Assembly: GCF_001591965.1 (NCBI RefSeq)
Contig: NZ_BCVX01000008.1
Location: 62,001 to 126,000 of the forward strand
Length of the DNA: 64,000 bases
Origin: Lysinibacillus odysseyi 34hs-1 = NBRC 100172
GTDB taxonomy: Bacteria; Bacillota; Bacilli; Bacillales_A; Planococcaceae
Reading direction: 5' to 3'
The notes beneath the pieces are model-generated. The model ran no database searches. It was given only the letters and a program-made list of their open reading frames with translations, and was not told the origin of the DNA. This document shows, one piece after another, positions 17,676 through 26,233 of this stretch (position 1 is the stretch's first letter; every line of letters begins with the position of its first letter). The translations under genes and the position numbers were made by a program.

Positions 17676-18836
17676 ATGAAAGCAACAGAAAAACGAGGCT
17701 ATTTCGGAGAGTTCGGCGGCAGTTCCGTCCCCTCCGATTTGCAAAACGTCTTGGACATTTTAGAGGAAAATTTCTATCGTTATAAGGATGATGAAGAATT
17801 CAACCGGGAACTGAACTATTACTTCGAGGAGTATGTAGGACGGAAATCACCTCTTTACTTTGCCGAAAACTTAACGAAGCAGTGCGGTGGTGCCAAAATT
17901 TATTTAAAGCGGGAGGATTTGAATCATACCGGTTCCCATAAAATCAACAACGTATTAGGACAAATCCTTTTAGCGAAACGCATGGGCGCCAAGCGTGTCA
18001 TTGCTGAAACTGGAGCTGGCCAGCACGGGGTGGCAACAGCCACAGTCTGTGCGATGTTCGGTATAGATTGCACAATTTATATGGGGGCAGAGGATACAAA
18101 GCGCCAGTCGTTAAACGTATTTAGAATGGAGCTTCTTGGAGCAAAGGTTGTAGCAGTTGAAAAAGGGCAAGGACGCCTAAAGGATGCAGTAGATGAAGCC
18201 TTCGCAGACCTTGTGAAAAATTATGAGCACACATTTTATCTATTAGGATCGGCGGTTGGCCCACATCCGTTCCCGTCCATGGTTAAACACTTTCAATCCG
18301 TCATATCAAAAGAATCAAAAAAGCAGCATTTAGCCAAAGAAGGCAAATTACCAGCTGCCGTTCTTGCCTGTGTAGGTGGCGGCAGCAATGCAATCGGTGC
18401 ATTCGCTGAATATATTGACGAGCACAATGTACGGTTAATCGATGTTGAGCCCGATCAGGCCCCTACCCTCACTGAAGGACGTCCTGGCAATCTGCACGGA
18501 TTCCGCTGTATCGTCCTGCAGGATGAGGAAGGCACCCCATTGCCGACGTACTCCATCGCGGCCGGACTGGATTATCCTGGTGTTGGCCCGGAACATAGCT
18601 ATTTGAAGACGAGCGGACGTGCTGAATATGTGACTGTGACGAACGAGGAAGTACTTGAAGGATTTCAGACCCTTTCAAAAGTGGAAGGAATTATCCCAGC
18701 ACTTGAATCCGCCCATGCTGTGGCATATGCCCTTACATTGGCGCCTGCCCTCTCTGCTGAAGATAGCATCATCGTCAATATTTCAGGACGTGGAGATAAG
18801 GACGTTGAGCAGGTATTTGCCATGCTGAAGAAATAA
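17676..18836 (+). CDS. Second, divergent TrpB-like protein
   Basis: 386 residues, alignable with the operon's own TrpB along its whole length. It keeps PLP lysine K89 (HTGSHKINN), [17 protein letters not shown], [14 protein letters not shown] as [21 protein letters not shown] and SGRGDKD, so it should bind PLP. The canonical EAAGxGxxTxxHAA segment after the phosphate loop is replaced by [15 protein letters not shown] with a short deletion, and the region that normally contacts TrpA (NEALRDW) reads DEAFADL. It looks like a beta-type synthase with altered substrate or partner. It begins 2 bases after trpA with GGAGG upstream, so it belongs to the trp operon. The function is not known to me. Confidence 0.85.
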   Translation: MKATEKRGYFGEFGGSSVPSDLQNVLDILEENFYRYKDDEEFNRELNYYFEEYVGRKSPLYFAENLTKQCGGAKIYLKREDLNHTGSHKINNVLGQILLAKRMGAKRVIAETGAGQHGVATATVCAMFGIDCTIYMGAEDTKRQSLNVFRMELLGAKVVAVEKGQGRLKDAVDEAFADLVKNYEHTFYLLGSAVGPHPFPSMVKHFQSVISKESKKQHLAKEGKLPAAVLACVGGGSNAIGAFAEYIDEHNVRLIDVEPDQAPTLTEGRPGNLHGFRCIVLQDEEGTPLPTYSIAAGLDYPGVGPEHSYLKTSGRAEYVTVTNEEVLEGFQTLSKVEGIIPALESAHAVAYALTLAPALSAEDSIIVNISGRGDKDVEQVFAMLKK

Positions 18837-18842
18837 AACGAG

Positions 18843-18880
18843 AACAGCAGCCCCTCCTTAAGAGGCGCTGCTGTCTTCTT
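18843..18880 (+). terminator. Probable terminator of the trp operon
   Basis: ACAGCAGC paired with GCTGCTGT, with further pairing inside the loop, followed by a modest T-rich tail (CTTCTTATGT). Confidence 0.65.
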
Positions 18881-18941
18881 ATGTAATAGGAGGAAAGCGA
18901 CCTCCATATTTATAAATATAACCTTATTTGTATATTTGTGG

Positions 18942-18950
18942 TGTTATAAT
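18942..18950 (+). promoter_or_regulatory. Extended -10 promoter of the ABC-2 exporter genes
   Basis: TG-T-TATAAT with no good -35 box. A perfect 14-base AT palindrome (18906-18919) lies upstream and might be an operator. Confidence 0.5.
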
Positions 18951-19016
18951 GAAATGAATTGAAACAAAATCTGCTCATGATTTAGGGCAGGTTCTTCTAT
19001 AGAGGGGGCTGTAAGA

Positions 19017-19919
19017 ATGAATAAAATTATGGAACTAACCGACATCACAAAGAAATATAAGGAGAAAATGGTTTTGGATAACCTTTCATTATCTATATAT
19101 CAACAGCAGATTGCCGCTCTTGTTGGCAGTAATGGTTCCGGCAAAAGCACATTATTGAAAATAACAGCAGGGCTGGTAAAAGCAGATCATGGTGCAATCA
19201 ATAAACTAATCCACCCTTTAAAAATAGGCTACGTACCAGAAGTCACCCCTGCTGATTTGCCATTTACCCCTGAGGAATATCTTATGCATATGGGGACCAT
19301 TAGAGGAATGGATAAGCAGCTTCTAAAAAACCGAATTGAGATGCTCGTTCATACATTTCAACTCCAAAGCAACATTCATATAAAAATGAGTCGTTTCTCT
19401 AAAGGGATGAAACAAAAAATGATGATTATGCAGGCAATGCTAGAAGAGACGGATCTGCTCATATTGGATGAGCCATTGTCAGGACTTGATCCGAAAGCCC
19501 AAATGGATTTAGAGAAGCTTCTTTTAACACTAAAAGAACAAGGGTTGAGCATCCTTTTAACCTGCCATGAAACAAAGCTATTAGAAAATGCAGTAGACCG
19601 GGTGCTCTTCCTTCAAAATCATCAAGTCATTGACTCCACTCTATCGACGGATACTATACAAAAAGTGAATAAATTAATTTTCGAAATTCCTGCCAGACAA
19701 ACATTTGAAGAATTGCTTTCCTCTATGAAAATTATACAAAAGGTTCATCTAACGCCTATGATTATAAGGGTAGAGGCAGTTGTAAACGAAGAGGCAACGG
19801 ACGATTTGATACGGCAGCTTCTCGTAAAGCAGGTATCCATTAAACAGCTATTACCTATTAATGAAGCAAAGGAAGCATTCTATCAAGGCTTTTTCAAACA
19901 AGGAGATGAGAAGTTATGA
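19017..19919 (+). CDS. ABC-2 type exporter ATP-binding protein
   Basis: 300 residues. Walker A GSNGSGKST, signature-like SRFSKGMKQKMMIMQAML, Walker B LLILDEPLSGLDP and switch histidine TCHETKLL are present, followed by about 90 C-terminal residues typical of drug/antibiotic exporter ATPases. AGAGGGGG precedes the ATG. It overlaps the permease gene by 4 bases. The substrate is unknown. Confidence 0.88.
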   Translation: MNKIMELTDITKKYKEKMVLDNLSLSIYQQQIAALVGSNGSGKSTLLKITAGLVKADHGAINKLIHPLKIGYVPEVTPADLPFTPEEYLMHMGTIRGMDKQLLKNRIEMLVHTFQLQSNIHIKMSRFSKGMKQKMMIMQAMLEETDLLILDEPLSGLDPKAQMDLEKLLLTLKEQGLSILLTCHETKLLENAVDRVLFLQNHQVIDSTLSTDTIQKVNKLIFEIPARQTFEELLSSMKIIQKVHLTPMIIRVEAVVNEEATDDLIRQLLVKQVSIKQLLPINEAKEAFYQGFFKQGDEKL

Positions 19920-20629
19920 AAGGTTTGTTGCACTACCAATTCATCAGCTACTTGAGATCTTATCAATACGTCCCCCCACTTTCTCTGTTTATTATTTTAT
20001 TGATCGTAAACTACACATACACCCCTAATCCAATATTGGATAGTTACTCTTTTACCTCCCTCATGCTCTTTTTTATCATGGGGTGGTTTACCGTAACGAT
20101 CTTTCACGTTGAGGATCCGGGGCAGAAGCAAATCACATTATTACATAGCCAAAGTTTGAGCAAATACTATGTATCTCTCTATCTCCTGGCAGCATTGATT
20201 GGTCTTTTTCTAAGTATAGTGGCAGTGGCATCTCCAATTGCTTTTGGAGCCTTTGGCGTGAAAACACGGATACTGCATGTTCTGTTGGGGGTTCTTTCCC
20301 ATTTCAGCTTAGCATTTTTGTCTATTGGATTATCTGCCGTCTTTACGAGGGATATTGTTAAAAAAAGAATAAATACATGGTGGGGAGTTTTAAGTGTTCT
20401 CGTTATTTCTTTATCACTTGTCGCATTTAAAGCTTCATTCCTCCAAGTAAAGGGGCTGATCTGGTTGGTTCCGCCCGTTTATCTTCCGTTGGAAATGATG
20501 GCTTCAGACGACAGCTTACCATTTATCCCTGAAGTATTTTATTGGAGATTCGGTTTTGTCTTCCTTTATGGAATATTCTTTATCGCTATCTTCCTTTTGA
20601 TTATAAAGCGCAAGTCAAACTTCCATTAA
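19916..20629 (+). CDS. ABC-2 type exporter permease
   Basis: 237 residues, six predicted membrane segments, no signal peptide. It is coupled to the ATPase upstream and forms the membrane half of a simple two-component exporter. Nothing in the sequence fixes the substrate. No clear terminator follows. An 8-bp inverted repeat (20683-20690 with 20705-20712) lies between this gene and the convergent dehydrogenase gene but has no T-run. Confidence 0.82.
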   Translation: MKGLLHYQFISYLRSYQYVPPLSLFIILLIVNYTYTPNPILDSYSFTSLMLFFIMGWFTVTIFHVEDPGQKQITLLHSQSLSKYYVSLYLLAALIGLFLSIVAVASPIAFGAFGVKTRILHVLLGVLSHFSLAFLSIGLSAVFTRDIVKKRINTWWGVLSVLVISLSLVAFKASFLQVKGLIWLVPPVYLPLEMMASDDSLPFIPEVFYWRFGFVFLYGIFFIAIFLLIIKRKSNFH

Positions 20630-20732
20630 GTTCTTTAGGGAACAGAGTCCCCCTAACTAATTACTGGCAAAGCACATGTTTTCGAATCCCGCTTCGGTGG
20701 AAGGGGGATTCGTCAACAAGTACTCTATTTCG

Positions 20733-21917
20733 TTAAAATTCATAATGGTACACTATTTTGTAAAGTTCCATCAATTCCTCTTTCGTCGGCACCTTAGGAT
20801 TATTACCAGGGCTGCCGCTAGCCAGTGCATCATCAGCCATTTTCGGAATGGCACTATAAAATGCCTGCTCCTCAATACCCCACTTTTGCAAATTACCAAT
20901 CCCCATCTTCTTACATAACTCTTTGATAGATTGAATGGCTAAATCGGCCAGTTCTTCCTGTGACATTGGCTGCCCCTCTTTCTGAAAGAATGTCCCTACA
21001 TCTGCCAGGCGGTCGATACATGTATCCTTCGAATACTCCAGTACAGCAGGCAGCAGCATCGCATTAGAAATGCCATGTGGTACATGGAATAATGCACCGA
21101 TTGGACGGGACATGCCATGGACAAGCGCAACCGAGGCATTCGAAAATGCAAGTCCTGCTTGAAGCGAACCGAGTGCCATTGCCTCGCGTGCTTCGATATT
21201 AGCTCCATCCTCATACACCGTCAGTATATTTTCTATAAGGAGCTTCATAGCTGACAATGCGAGCGTATTTGTATAAGGATGGGCCAATCGGGATAAGTAC
21301 CCCTCAATTGCATGGCTCAATGCATCAACACCTGTTGCTGCTGTAATCGCTGGAGGTGAAGACAGCGTAAGAACAGGGTCGACGATCGCCACATCCGGCA
21401 TAAAGGCAGACTGTTTAATCATCATTTTTACATCATTCGCCGTATCTGTAATGACTGTTGCATTCGTCGCCTCTGAACCTGTACCGGCCGTTGTCGGAAT
21501 GGCAATATGCGGAATCGGCTGCTCATTTGCTATTTTTTTCATATGCATATAATCCTTAATATAGCCCCCATTTGTCGCAACGACCGCTACCGCTTTTGCC
21601 GTATCGATACAGCTGCCCCCGCCTAACGAAATGATTACATCACAGCTTTCTTCATCTGCCAGCGTCAGCGCCTCTTCCACATACGTATCAATCGGCTCCG
21701 TTGTCACTCCTAAATAGGAAACAGCTTCGATATTCTGCTCTTTCAATAGAGTAAGGCATCTTGCGACAAATCCTAGTTTATCCATGATTGGATCACTCAC
21801 AATCAGCGCCTTTGTTCCAAGTTTTTTTGCATACACCCCAACTTCTTCAAAGGCTTCACGTCCATATACGACCGTTCCCGGTGATTGCACTGTAAAAGCT
21901 GTCTTTGTTTGAATCAT
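20733..21917 (-). CDS. Iron-containing alcohol dehydrogenase
   Basis: 394 residues (group III ADH). The NAD-binding GGGSCIDTAKA motif and the metal ligands in GVDALSHAIEGYLS, HGMSRPIGALFHVPHG are intact. I start it at the second ATG of the pair, which lies 6 bases behind GGAGGG; the first ATG touches the ribosome site. It follows mmsA by 31 bases on the same strand, so both are probably one operon under the TetR operator at 23567-23591. It should interconvert an alcohol and an aldehyde that MmsA then oxidises to an acyl-CoA. The substrate is inferred only. Confidence 0.9.
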   Translation of the reverse strand: MIQTKTAFTVQSPGTVVYGREAFEEVGVYAKKLGTKALIVSDPIMDKLGFVARCLTLLKEQNIEAVSYLGVTTEPIDTYVEEALTLADEESCDVIISLGGGSCIDTAKAVAVVATNGGYIKDYMHMKKIANEQPIPHIAIPTTAGTGSEATNATVITDTANDVKMMIKQSAFMPDVAIVDPVLTLSSPPAITAATGVDALSHAIEGYLSRLAHPYTNTLALSAMKLLIENILTVYEDGANIEAREAMALGSLQAGLAFSNASVALVHGMSRPIGALFHVPHGISNAMLLPAVLEYSKDTCIDRLADVGTFFQKEGQPMSQEELADLAIQSIKELCKKMGIGNLQKWGIEEQAFYSAIPKMADDALASGSPGNNPKVPTKEELMELYKIVYHYEF

Positions 21918-21948
21918 GTCCATCCCTCCGAACATTTTTTCGTCATCG

Positions 21949-23463
21949 TTAGTCGTTACTTGGAAAAGCAAATGTAGATGCTGTTGAGACAGGGGCTGTC
22001 CAACGCTCTGAGATTGTTTTTGTTTTCGTAAAGAAGCGCACCTGTTCCGGCCCAAACATTACCCCATCTCCAAAGCGGGAACCTTTAAACCCGGCAAAGT
22101 TATGATAGCCGACTGGAATGGGGATCGGTACATTTACACCAACCATGCCTACATCGATTTCTGTTGTGAATTTGCGGGCTGCCGCTCCGTCATTTGTAAA
22201 AATCGTTACACCATTCCCAAGTTCATGCCTGTTAATTAATTCAATCGCTTCTTCTAATGAAGCGACACGGACGATATTGCGGGCTGGACCGAATACTTCC
22301 TGCTCATAAATTTCCATTCCCGGCTTCACGTGATCCAGCAGCGTTGGACCTACAAAGAACCCTTTCGATTCCTTCACAATCGGCAGTTCACGTCCATCCC
22401 ATACAACTTCTGCTCCTTCTGCTTCGCCGCGCTCAATAGCCGCTAGAACAGCCTCTTTTGATTGTTGGGAAATAACTGGTCCAAAATCTGTATCGGGTTC
22501 TGTATAAGAACCCACCTTCAATTCGGCAATCTTCTTCTTTAAGATGGCTACGATTCGGTCTGCCGTTTCCTCCCCTACAGGCATTAATGTAGAAATCGCC
22601 ATACAGCGCTGTGATGCCGCACCATACGCGGCACCGATAAAGGCATCTGCCACCTGCTCTAGATCAGCATCCGGCATGACGATCATATTGTTTTTTCCCC
22701 CGCCAAGCGCTGTTACACGCTTGCCGTATTTTGCACCTGTTTCATAAATATAACGGGCAACAGGTGTTGAACCGACGAATGAAATCGCCTGTACCGCCGG
22801 ATTTTCCAGTAATTCGTTCACCGCATCTTTATCGCCGTTAACGACTGTCCAAATGCCATCTGGCAGCCCCGCTTTTTTCCATAGCTCACTTACAAATAAA
22901 GCTGTCATTGGAACACGTTCGGATGCTTTTAAAATGACTGCATTTCCGACGGCGACTGCCATACTTGTTTGAGCAAGCGGCACCATAATCGGAAAGTTAA
23001 ACGGCGAAATAGCCGCAACTACACCAAGCGGATATTTTGCAGAATATGCATTGATTTGTCCGCCAACATTTACCGAATACTCACCCTTCATAAGATGAGG
23101 GGCCCCGATTGCCAAATCCACTGATTCGATTCCTCTTGTTACTTCTCCTTTTGCATCCTCTATCGTTTTACCGCTTTCTGTACAAATAATTTGAAGCAGC
23201 TTATCCATATTTTCTGTCAGCAGATTGCGGAATTTTAACAGGACTTCTGCACGCTTTGCTACAGAAAGATCCCGCCATGCTGGAAAGGCAGCTTGTGCCT
23301 GTTCAATTGCCGCTCTTGTTTCTTCTGCTGTTGCAAGCGGTACTTTTGCAATGATCTCGCCTGTTGTTGGGTTGTAAACAGAGCCAAATCTTCCGCTTTT
23401 GCCTTCTACCATTTCCCCACCGATAAAGTGCGTTAATACTTTTACTTCTTGTGCTGTAGCCAT
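21949..23463 (-). CDS. mmsA: CoA-acylating methylmalonate-semialdehyde dehydrogenase family protein
   Basis: 504 residues. The catalytic cysteine is C287 in SQRCMA. SPFNFPIMVP, LGGGKNNMIVMPDAD, EIYEQEVFGP and the C-terminal FFTKTKTISERW are diagnostic of the MmsA/IolA subfamily, which oxidises (methyl)malonate semialdehyde to propionyl- or acetyl-CoA. AGGAGGGG precedes the ATG. First gene of an operon with the iron alcohol dehydrogenase, with a divergent TetR gene. The operon has no iol or valine-degradation partners, so the natural substrate is uncertain. Confidence 0.92.
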   Translation of the reverse strand: MATAQEVKVLTHFIGGEMVEGKSGRFGSVYNPTTGEIIAKVPLATAEETRAAIEQAQAAFPAWRDLSVAKRAEVLLKFRNLLTENMDKLLQIICTESGKTIEDAKGEVTRGIESVDLAIGAPHLMKGEYSVNVGGQINAYSAKYPLGVVAAISPFNFPIMVPLAQTSMAVAVGNAVILKASERVPMTALFVSELWKKAGLPDGIWTVVNGDKDAVNELLENPAVQAISFVGSTPVARYIYETGAKYGKRVTALGGGKNNMIVMPDADLEQVADAFIGAAYGAASQRCMAISTLMPVGEETADRIVAILKKKIAELKVGSYTEPDTDFGPVISQQSKEAVLAAIERGEAEGAEVVWDGRELPIVKESKGFFVGPTLLDHVKPGMEIYEQEVFGPARNIVRVASLEEAIELINRHELGNGVTIFTNDGAAARKFTTEIDVGMVGVNVPIPIPVGYHNFAGFKGSRFGDGVMFGPEQVRFFTKTKTISERWTAPVSTASTFAFPSND

Positions 23464-23566
23464 ACATAACCCCTCCTAAGTAATCATGAAAAAACGTTTT
23501 CAAAGATTGAAGTTACGACTAGTCAACCATCCTGTTTTGTCGTAAGATGGGAAAAGCAAAATTAAC

Positions 23567-23591
23567 TGACCGCAGTCAATAACCACGGTCA
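23567..23591. promoter_or_regulatory. Likely TetR operator in the mmsA/tetR divergent region
   Basis: Inverted repeat TGACCG, 13 bases, CGGTCA, with an overlapping smaller dyad TGAC-CGCA-GTCA. It sits at the expected transcription start of mmsA, just downstream of its -10 box, an ideal position for repression. Confidence 0.6.
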
Positions 23592-23596
23592 CCTAA

Positions 23597-23625
23597 ATCA
23601 TAACCACTGATTTACCAATCGTCAA
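23597..23625 (-). promoter_or_regulatory. Promoter of mmsA and the alcohol dehydrogenase
   Basis: Minus strand TTGACG, 17-base spacer, TATGAT. The operator-like dyad overlaps its start point. Confidence 0.7.
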
Positions 23626-23700
23626 TGCGGTTTTTTTCTCTATTAAGCAGTTTTTTTGTATTTCATTATCTTTAAATAGTATGAAAAGGGGACAAGTTCT

Positions 23701-24312
23701 ATGAAAAACTTAACGGAAAGGCAAAAGAAAGCACTGGAAACCCGTGAGAAATTGCTTACTAAATCACTGGAGCTGTTTGGCAAATATGGTTTCGAACATG
23801 TATCAATTGAGCAGATTACGAAGGCTTGTAATGTATCAAAGGGCACTTTTTATACACACTTTCCATCCAAATATGATGTTATTTTAGAAAAGTTTAAAGA
23901 GTTGGATCATTTTTATATGACAGTAGAAAAAAAAATCGATTCCCACCTGCCTGCCAGCAAAAAAATTCTTAAAATCTATGAAGAGCAAATGATTTATTTG
24001 ACAACCGTAGTCGGAAAGGATGTTATGCGAACAGTCTATACGGCTGCTATTACGAACCATGCAGGGCAGGATCATTATTTAATCAGTCCCCAGCGTAAGA
24101 TTTTTCAAATCCTTAACCAGTATATTGAAGAAGGCATTCAAACGCGGGAATTTCGACAGGATCTAGATTCCCCGAAAATACAGGCCGTGATCCAACGATG
24201 CATGCGTGCCAATGTGTATGACTGGCTCATCCATGATGAGGCATTCGATCTTGTGAAGGAAATGAACAACTTCACCACTCTCGTTCTAGCAGGATTAAAA
24301 CAGCAAAATTAA
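23701..24312 (+). CDS. TetR-family transcriptional regulator
   Basis: 203 residues. The N-terminal helix-turn-helix reads TREKLLTKSLELFGKYGFEHVSIEQITKACNVSKGTFYTHFPSKYDV in broad outline, the classic TetR pattern. The C-terminal ligand domain is unassigned. It is divergent from mmsA with a shared regulatory region carrying a dyad, so it very likely represses that operon and is induced by a pathway aldehyde or acyl-CoA. The ribosome site is weak (AAAAGGGG). Confidence 0.9.
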   Translation: MKNLTERQKKALETREKLLTKSLELFGKYGFEHVSIEQITKACNVSKGTFYTHFPSKYDVILEKFKELDHFYMTVEKKIDSHLPASKKILKIYEEQMIYLTTVVGKDVMRTVYTAAITNHAGQDHYLISPQRKIFQILNQYIEEGIQTREFRQDLDSPKIQAVIQRCMRANVYDWLIHDEAFDLVKEMNNFTTLVLAGLKQQN

Positions 24313-24346
24313 AGGAACCGGCATTTTACTTTTCCGGCTCCTTTCT
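24313..24346 (+). terminator. Terminator of the TetR gene
   Basis: GGAACCGG paired with CCGGCTCC (one mismatch), then TTTC. The loop is 12 bases. Confidence 0.6.
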
Positions 24347-24367
24347 ATATGACTATATTATTAAACG

Positions 24368-24402
24368 AAAAAAGCGGCGCCCCATAGGACAACCGCTTTT
24401 TG
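24368..24402 (-). terminator. Terminator of tdh
   Basis: Minus-strand stem AAAAAGCGG with CCGCTTTTT around an imperfect inner part, followed by a T-run, 6 bases after the tdh stop. Confidence 0.65.
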
Positions 24403-24407
24403 TTATA

Positions 24408-25361
24408 TTAAGAAATTGCTTTTCTCTCTAATTTTCTTTTTAGCTTTTCCAGCATATCTACTGTCATTTTCGCCAGGTCATACTCTGCTTTAAAGCCCCA
24501 TTCCTCACGTGCAGCCGAGGAATCGATAGCGTTCGGCCAGCTGTCTGCAATAGCCTGACGTGCCGGGTCAACATCGTAGTTCATCTTGAAATGAGGAATA
24601 TGTTTCTTGATTTCCGCTGCAATTTCCCCAGGTTCAAAGCTCATAGCCGAAATATTAAAGGCGTTACGATGAACAAGTTTGCTTCCATCTGCCTCCATCA
24701 AATCTACAATTGCCTGAAGGGCATCCGGCATATACATCATGTCCATATAAGTGCCTTCTGCAATATAAGACGTATAGCGCCCTTCTTCGATTGCTTTATA
24801 ATAAATATCGACTGCATAATCAGTCGTTCCTCCTCCTGGAGGCGTAACATAGGAAATCAACCCGGGGAATCGTACTCCCCGTGTATCAAGACCATACTTT
24901 GTATAGTAATAGTCGCATAGCAGCTCACCTGCTACTTTATTTACTCCATACATTGTTGTTGGACGCTGCAACGTATCCTGCGGCGTTTGATCCTTCGGTG
25001 TTGTCGGCCCAAAGGCACCGATAGAGCTTGGTGTAAAGAATTGCAGATCAAGTTCACGAGCTACCTCCAGCGCATTCACCAGCCCACCCATGTTTAAATT
25101 CCATGCAAGAAGCGGATTCTTTTCAGCTGTTGCAGAAAGCAATGCAGCCATATGAATCATTGTATCTGCCCCAAATTCCTTTGCAAGTGTAAACATTTGC
25201 TTATCGTCCGTTACATCTAATACAGCAAATGGTCCAGCGCTATTTTCGACCTTTCGAATATCGGTAGCCAAAACAGCATCTGTTCCATATATTTCACGTA
25301 GCTTTACTACGAGTTCAGAACCAATCTGACCAAGTGCACCTGTAACCATTATCCTTTTCAA
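24408..25361 (-). CDS. tdh: L-threonine 3-dehydrogenase (short-chain, epimerase-like)
   Basis: 317 residues. NAD-binding GALGQIGSE at the N-terminus, [18 protein letters not shown] and catalytic Y-x-x-x-K in [10 protein letters not shown], plus PGLISY and [11 protein letters not shown], identify the SDR-type enzyme rather than the zinc MDR-type. It oxidises threonine to 2-amino-3-oxobutanoate. The TTG start has GAGGAGGG 6 bases upstream; the longer ATG frame lacks a site. Its usual partner kbl is at 34193-35383, about 9 kb away, not adjacent. Confidence 0.93.
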   Translation of the reverse strand: MKRIMVTGALGQIGSELVVKLREIYGTDAVLATDIRKVENSAGPFAVLDVTDDKQMFTLAKEFGADTMIHMAALLSATAEKNPLLAWNLNMGGLVNALEVARELDLQFFTPSSIGAFGPTTPKDQTPQDTLQRPTTMYGVNKVAGELLCDYYYTKYGLDTRGVRFPGLISYVTPPGGGTTDYAVDIYYKAIEEGRYTSYIAEGTYMDMMYMPDALQAIVDLMEADGSKLVHRNAFNISAMSFEPGEIAAEIKKHIPHFKMNYDVDPARQAIADSWPNAIDSSAAREEWGFKAEYDLAKMTVDMLEKLKRKLERKAIS

Positions 25362-25446
25362 TAGAAGCCCTCCTCTGAAGCGAAACATTTGTACATTCCA
25401 CAAATACACAGAAAACCTGATATATCAACATTTATTAGCTAATCGC

Positions 25447-25475
25447 ATTATATAACGTCCTTTTTGAAAGTACAA
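25447..25475 (-). promoter_or_regulatory. Promoter of tdh
   Basis: Minus strand TTGTAC, 17-base spacer, TATAAT, about 80 bases upstream of the start codon. Confidence 0.65.
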
Positions 25476-25615
25476 TCATTTTTATTTCATTTTCTGCTGA
25501 ATTCTAAAAAATGAAGGTAGATGAAAAAAAGGGCCATCCTGCAGCAACAGTAGAATCATTACATAGCAGCAATCACAGTAAAATTTTTTCTTAAAAAAAT
25601 CTGATTTACATAAAG

Positions 25616-25656
25616 AAGCTGTCCGATAAGTTTGGCCTTATTGGACAGCTTTTTTT
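25616..25656. terminator. Strong hairpin in the tdh/yolD spacer
   Basis: AGCTGTCCGATAAG paired with CTTATTGGACAGCT (one mismatch) and seven T residues on the plus strand; the minus strand has a weaker T-rich tail. It has no gene upstream on the plus strand and may end the uvrX-yolD transcript at a distance. Apart from this and the tdh promoter, 25362-25896 holds nothing I recognise. Confidence 0.6.
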
Positions 25657-25896
25657 GAATCGTTATGCCTCTCTTTTCACATCAACGATGAAAGGATAGA
25701 ATAGCCACATTACTTTTCTGAATAGGAGAACAGATATGGACAATGATAAAAATAATGCTGATAGCCTACTTGCTGCTATTATATGCATTCCTTTTTATAC
25801 CGTGAAAGGTGAAGCATTTTGCCGTTTTACGAGAAGACAGAATCATTTATTTCTGTCGGTCCTTTTGTTAAAACCTTGCTCTACGTATCTCCCATC

Positions 25897-26217
25897 TTAA
25901 TCCATAATTATTGCATTATAGAGATGCCTAATCGCTATCTCCTTTCCTTCCTCTGTATAAACAGATTGCCGTTTATCATCAACTCTTTTAATAACCGTCG
26001 TCCATACGGTCTTTTCCCCTTCCTGCCAAACAGTCAACCGGATGGGAAGCCGGTGATGATATGCAGCGGTGAGTTGGGCTCCCAGCTCCTGACAGGCCCA
26101 CTCATCGAGGTTCGGCTTTTCTATTTTGTTATCCTCTGCTTTCCATTCATGCAGCAAGTTAACATGCTCCGGCAGCATCATGGCATTCCACTTGATCGTT
26201 CCTCTATCTCTATTCAT
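25897..26217 (-). CDS. YolD-like protein
   Basis: 106 residues from the ATG behind GAAGGG. The N-terminal DRGTIKWNAMMLPEH motif is the hallmark of the YolD-like family, which is regularly encoded next to Y-family polymerases of the UvrX/YqjW type. It starts 16 bases after uvrX on the same strand. The role in damage tolerance is unproven, and the pairing is the main clue. The C-terminal half resembles the beta-barrel part of the family. Confidence 0.85.
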   Translation of the reverse strand: MNRDRGTIKWNAMMLPEHVNLLHEWKAEDNKIEKPNLDEWACQELGAQLTAAYHHRLPIRLTVWQEGEKTVWTTVIKRVDDKRQSVYTEEGKEIAIRHLYNAIIMD

Positions 26218-26233
26218 CAGCGACCATCCCTTC

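Noticed and set aside
20683-20712. Inverted repeat with a TTCGAATCC-like stretch resembling the end of a tRNA
   Set aside because: No cloverleaf can be built around it and no T-run follows, so I call neither a tRNA nor a terminator.
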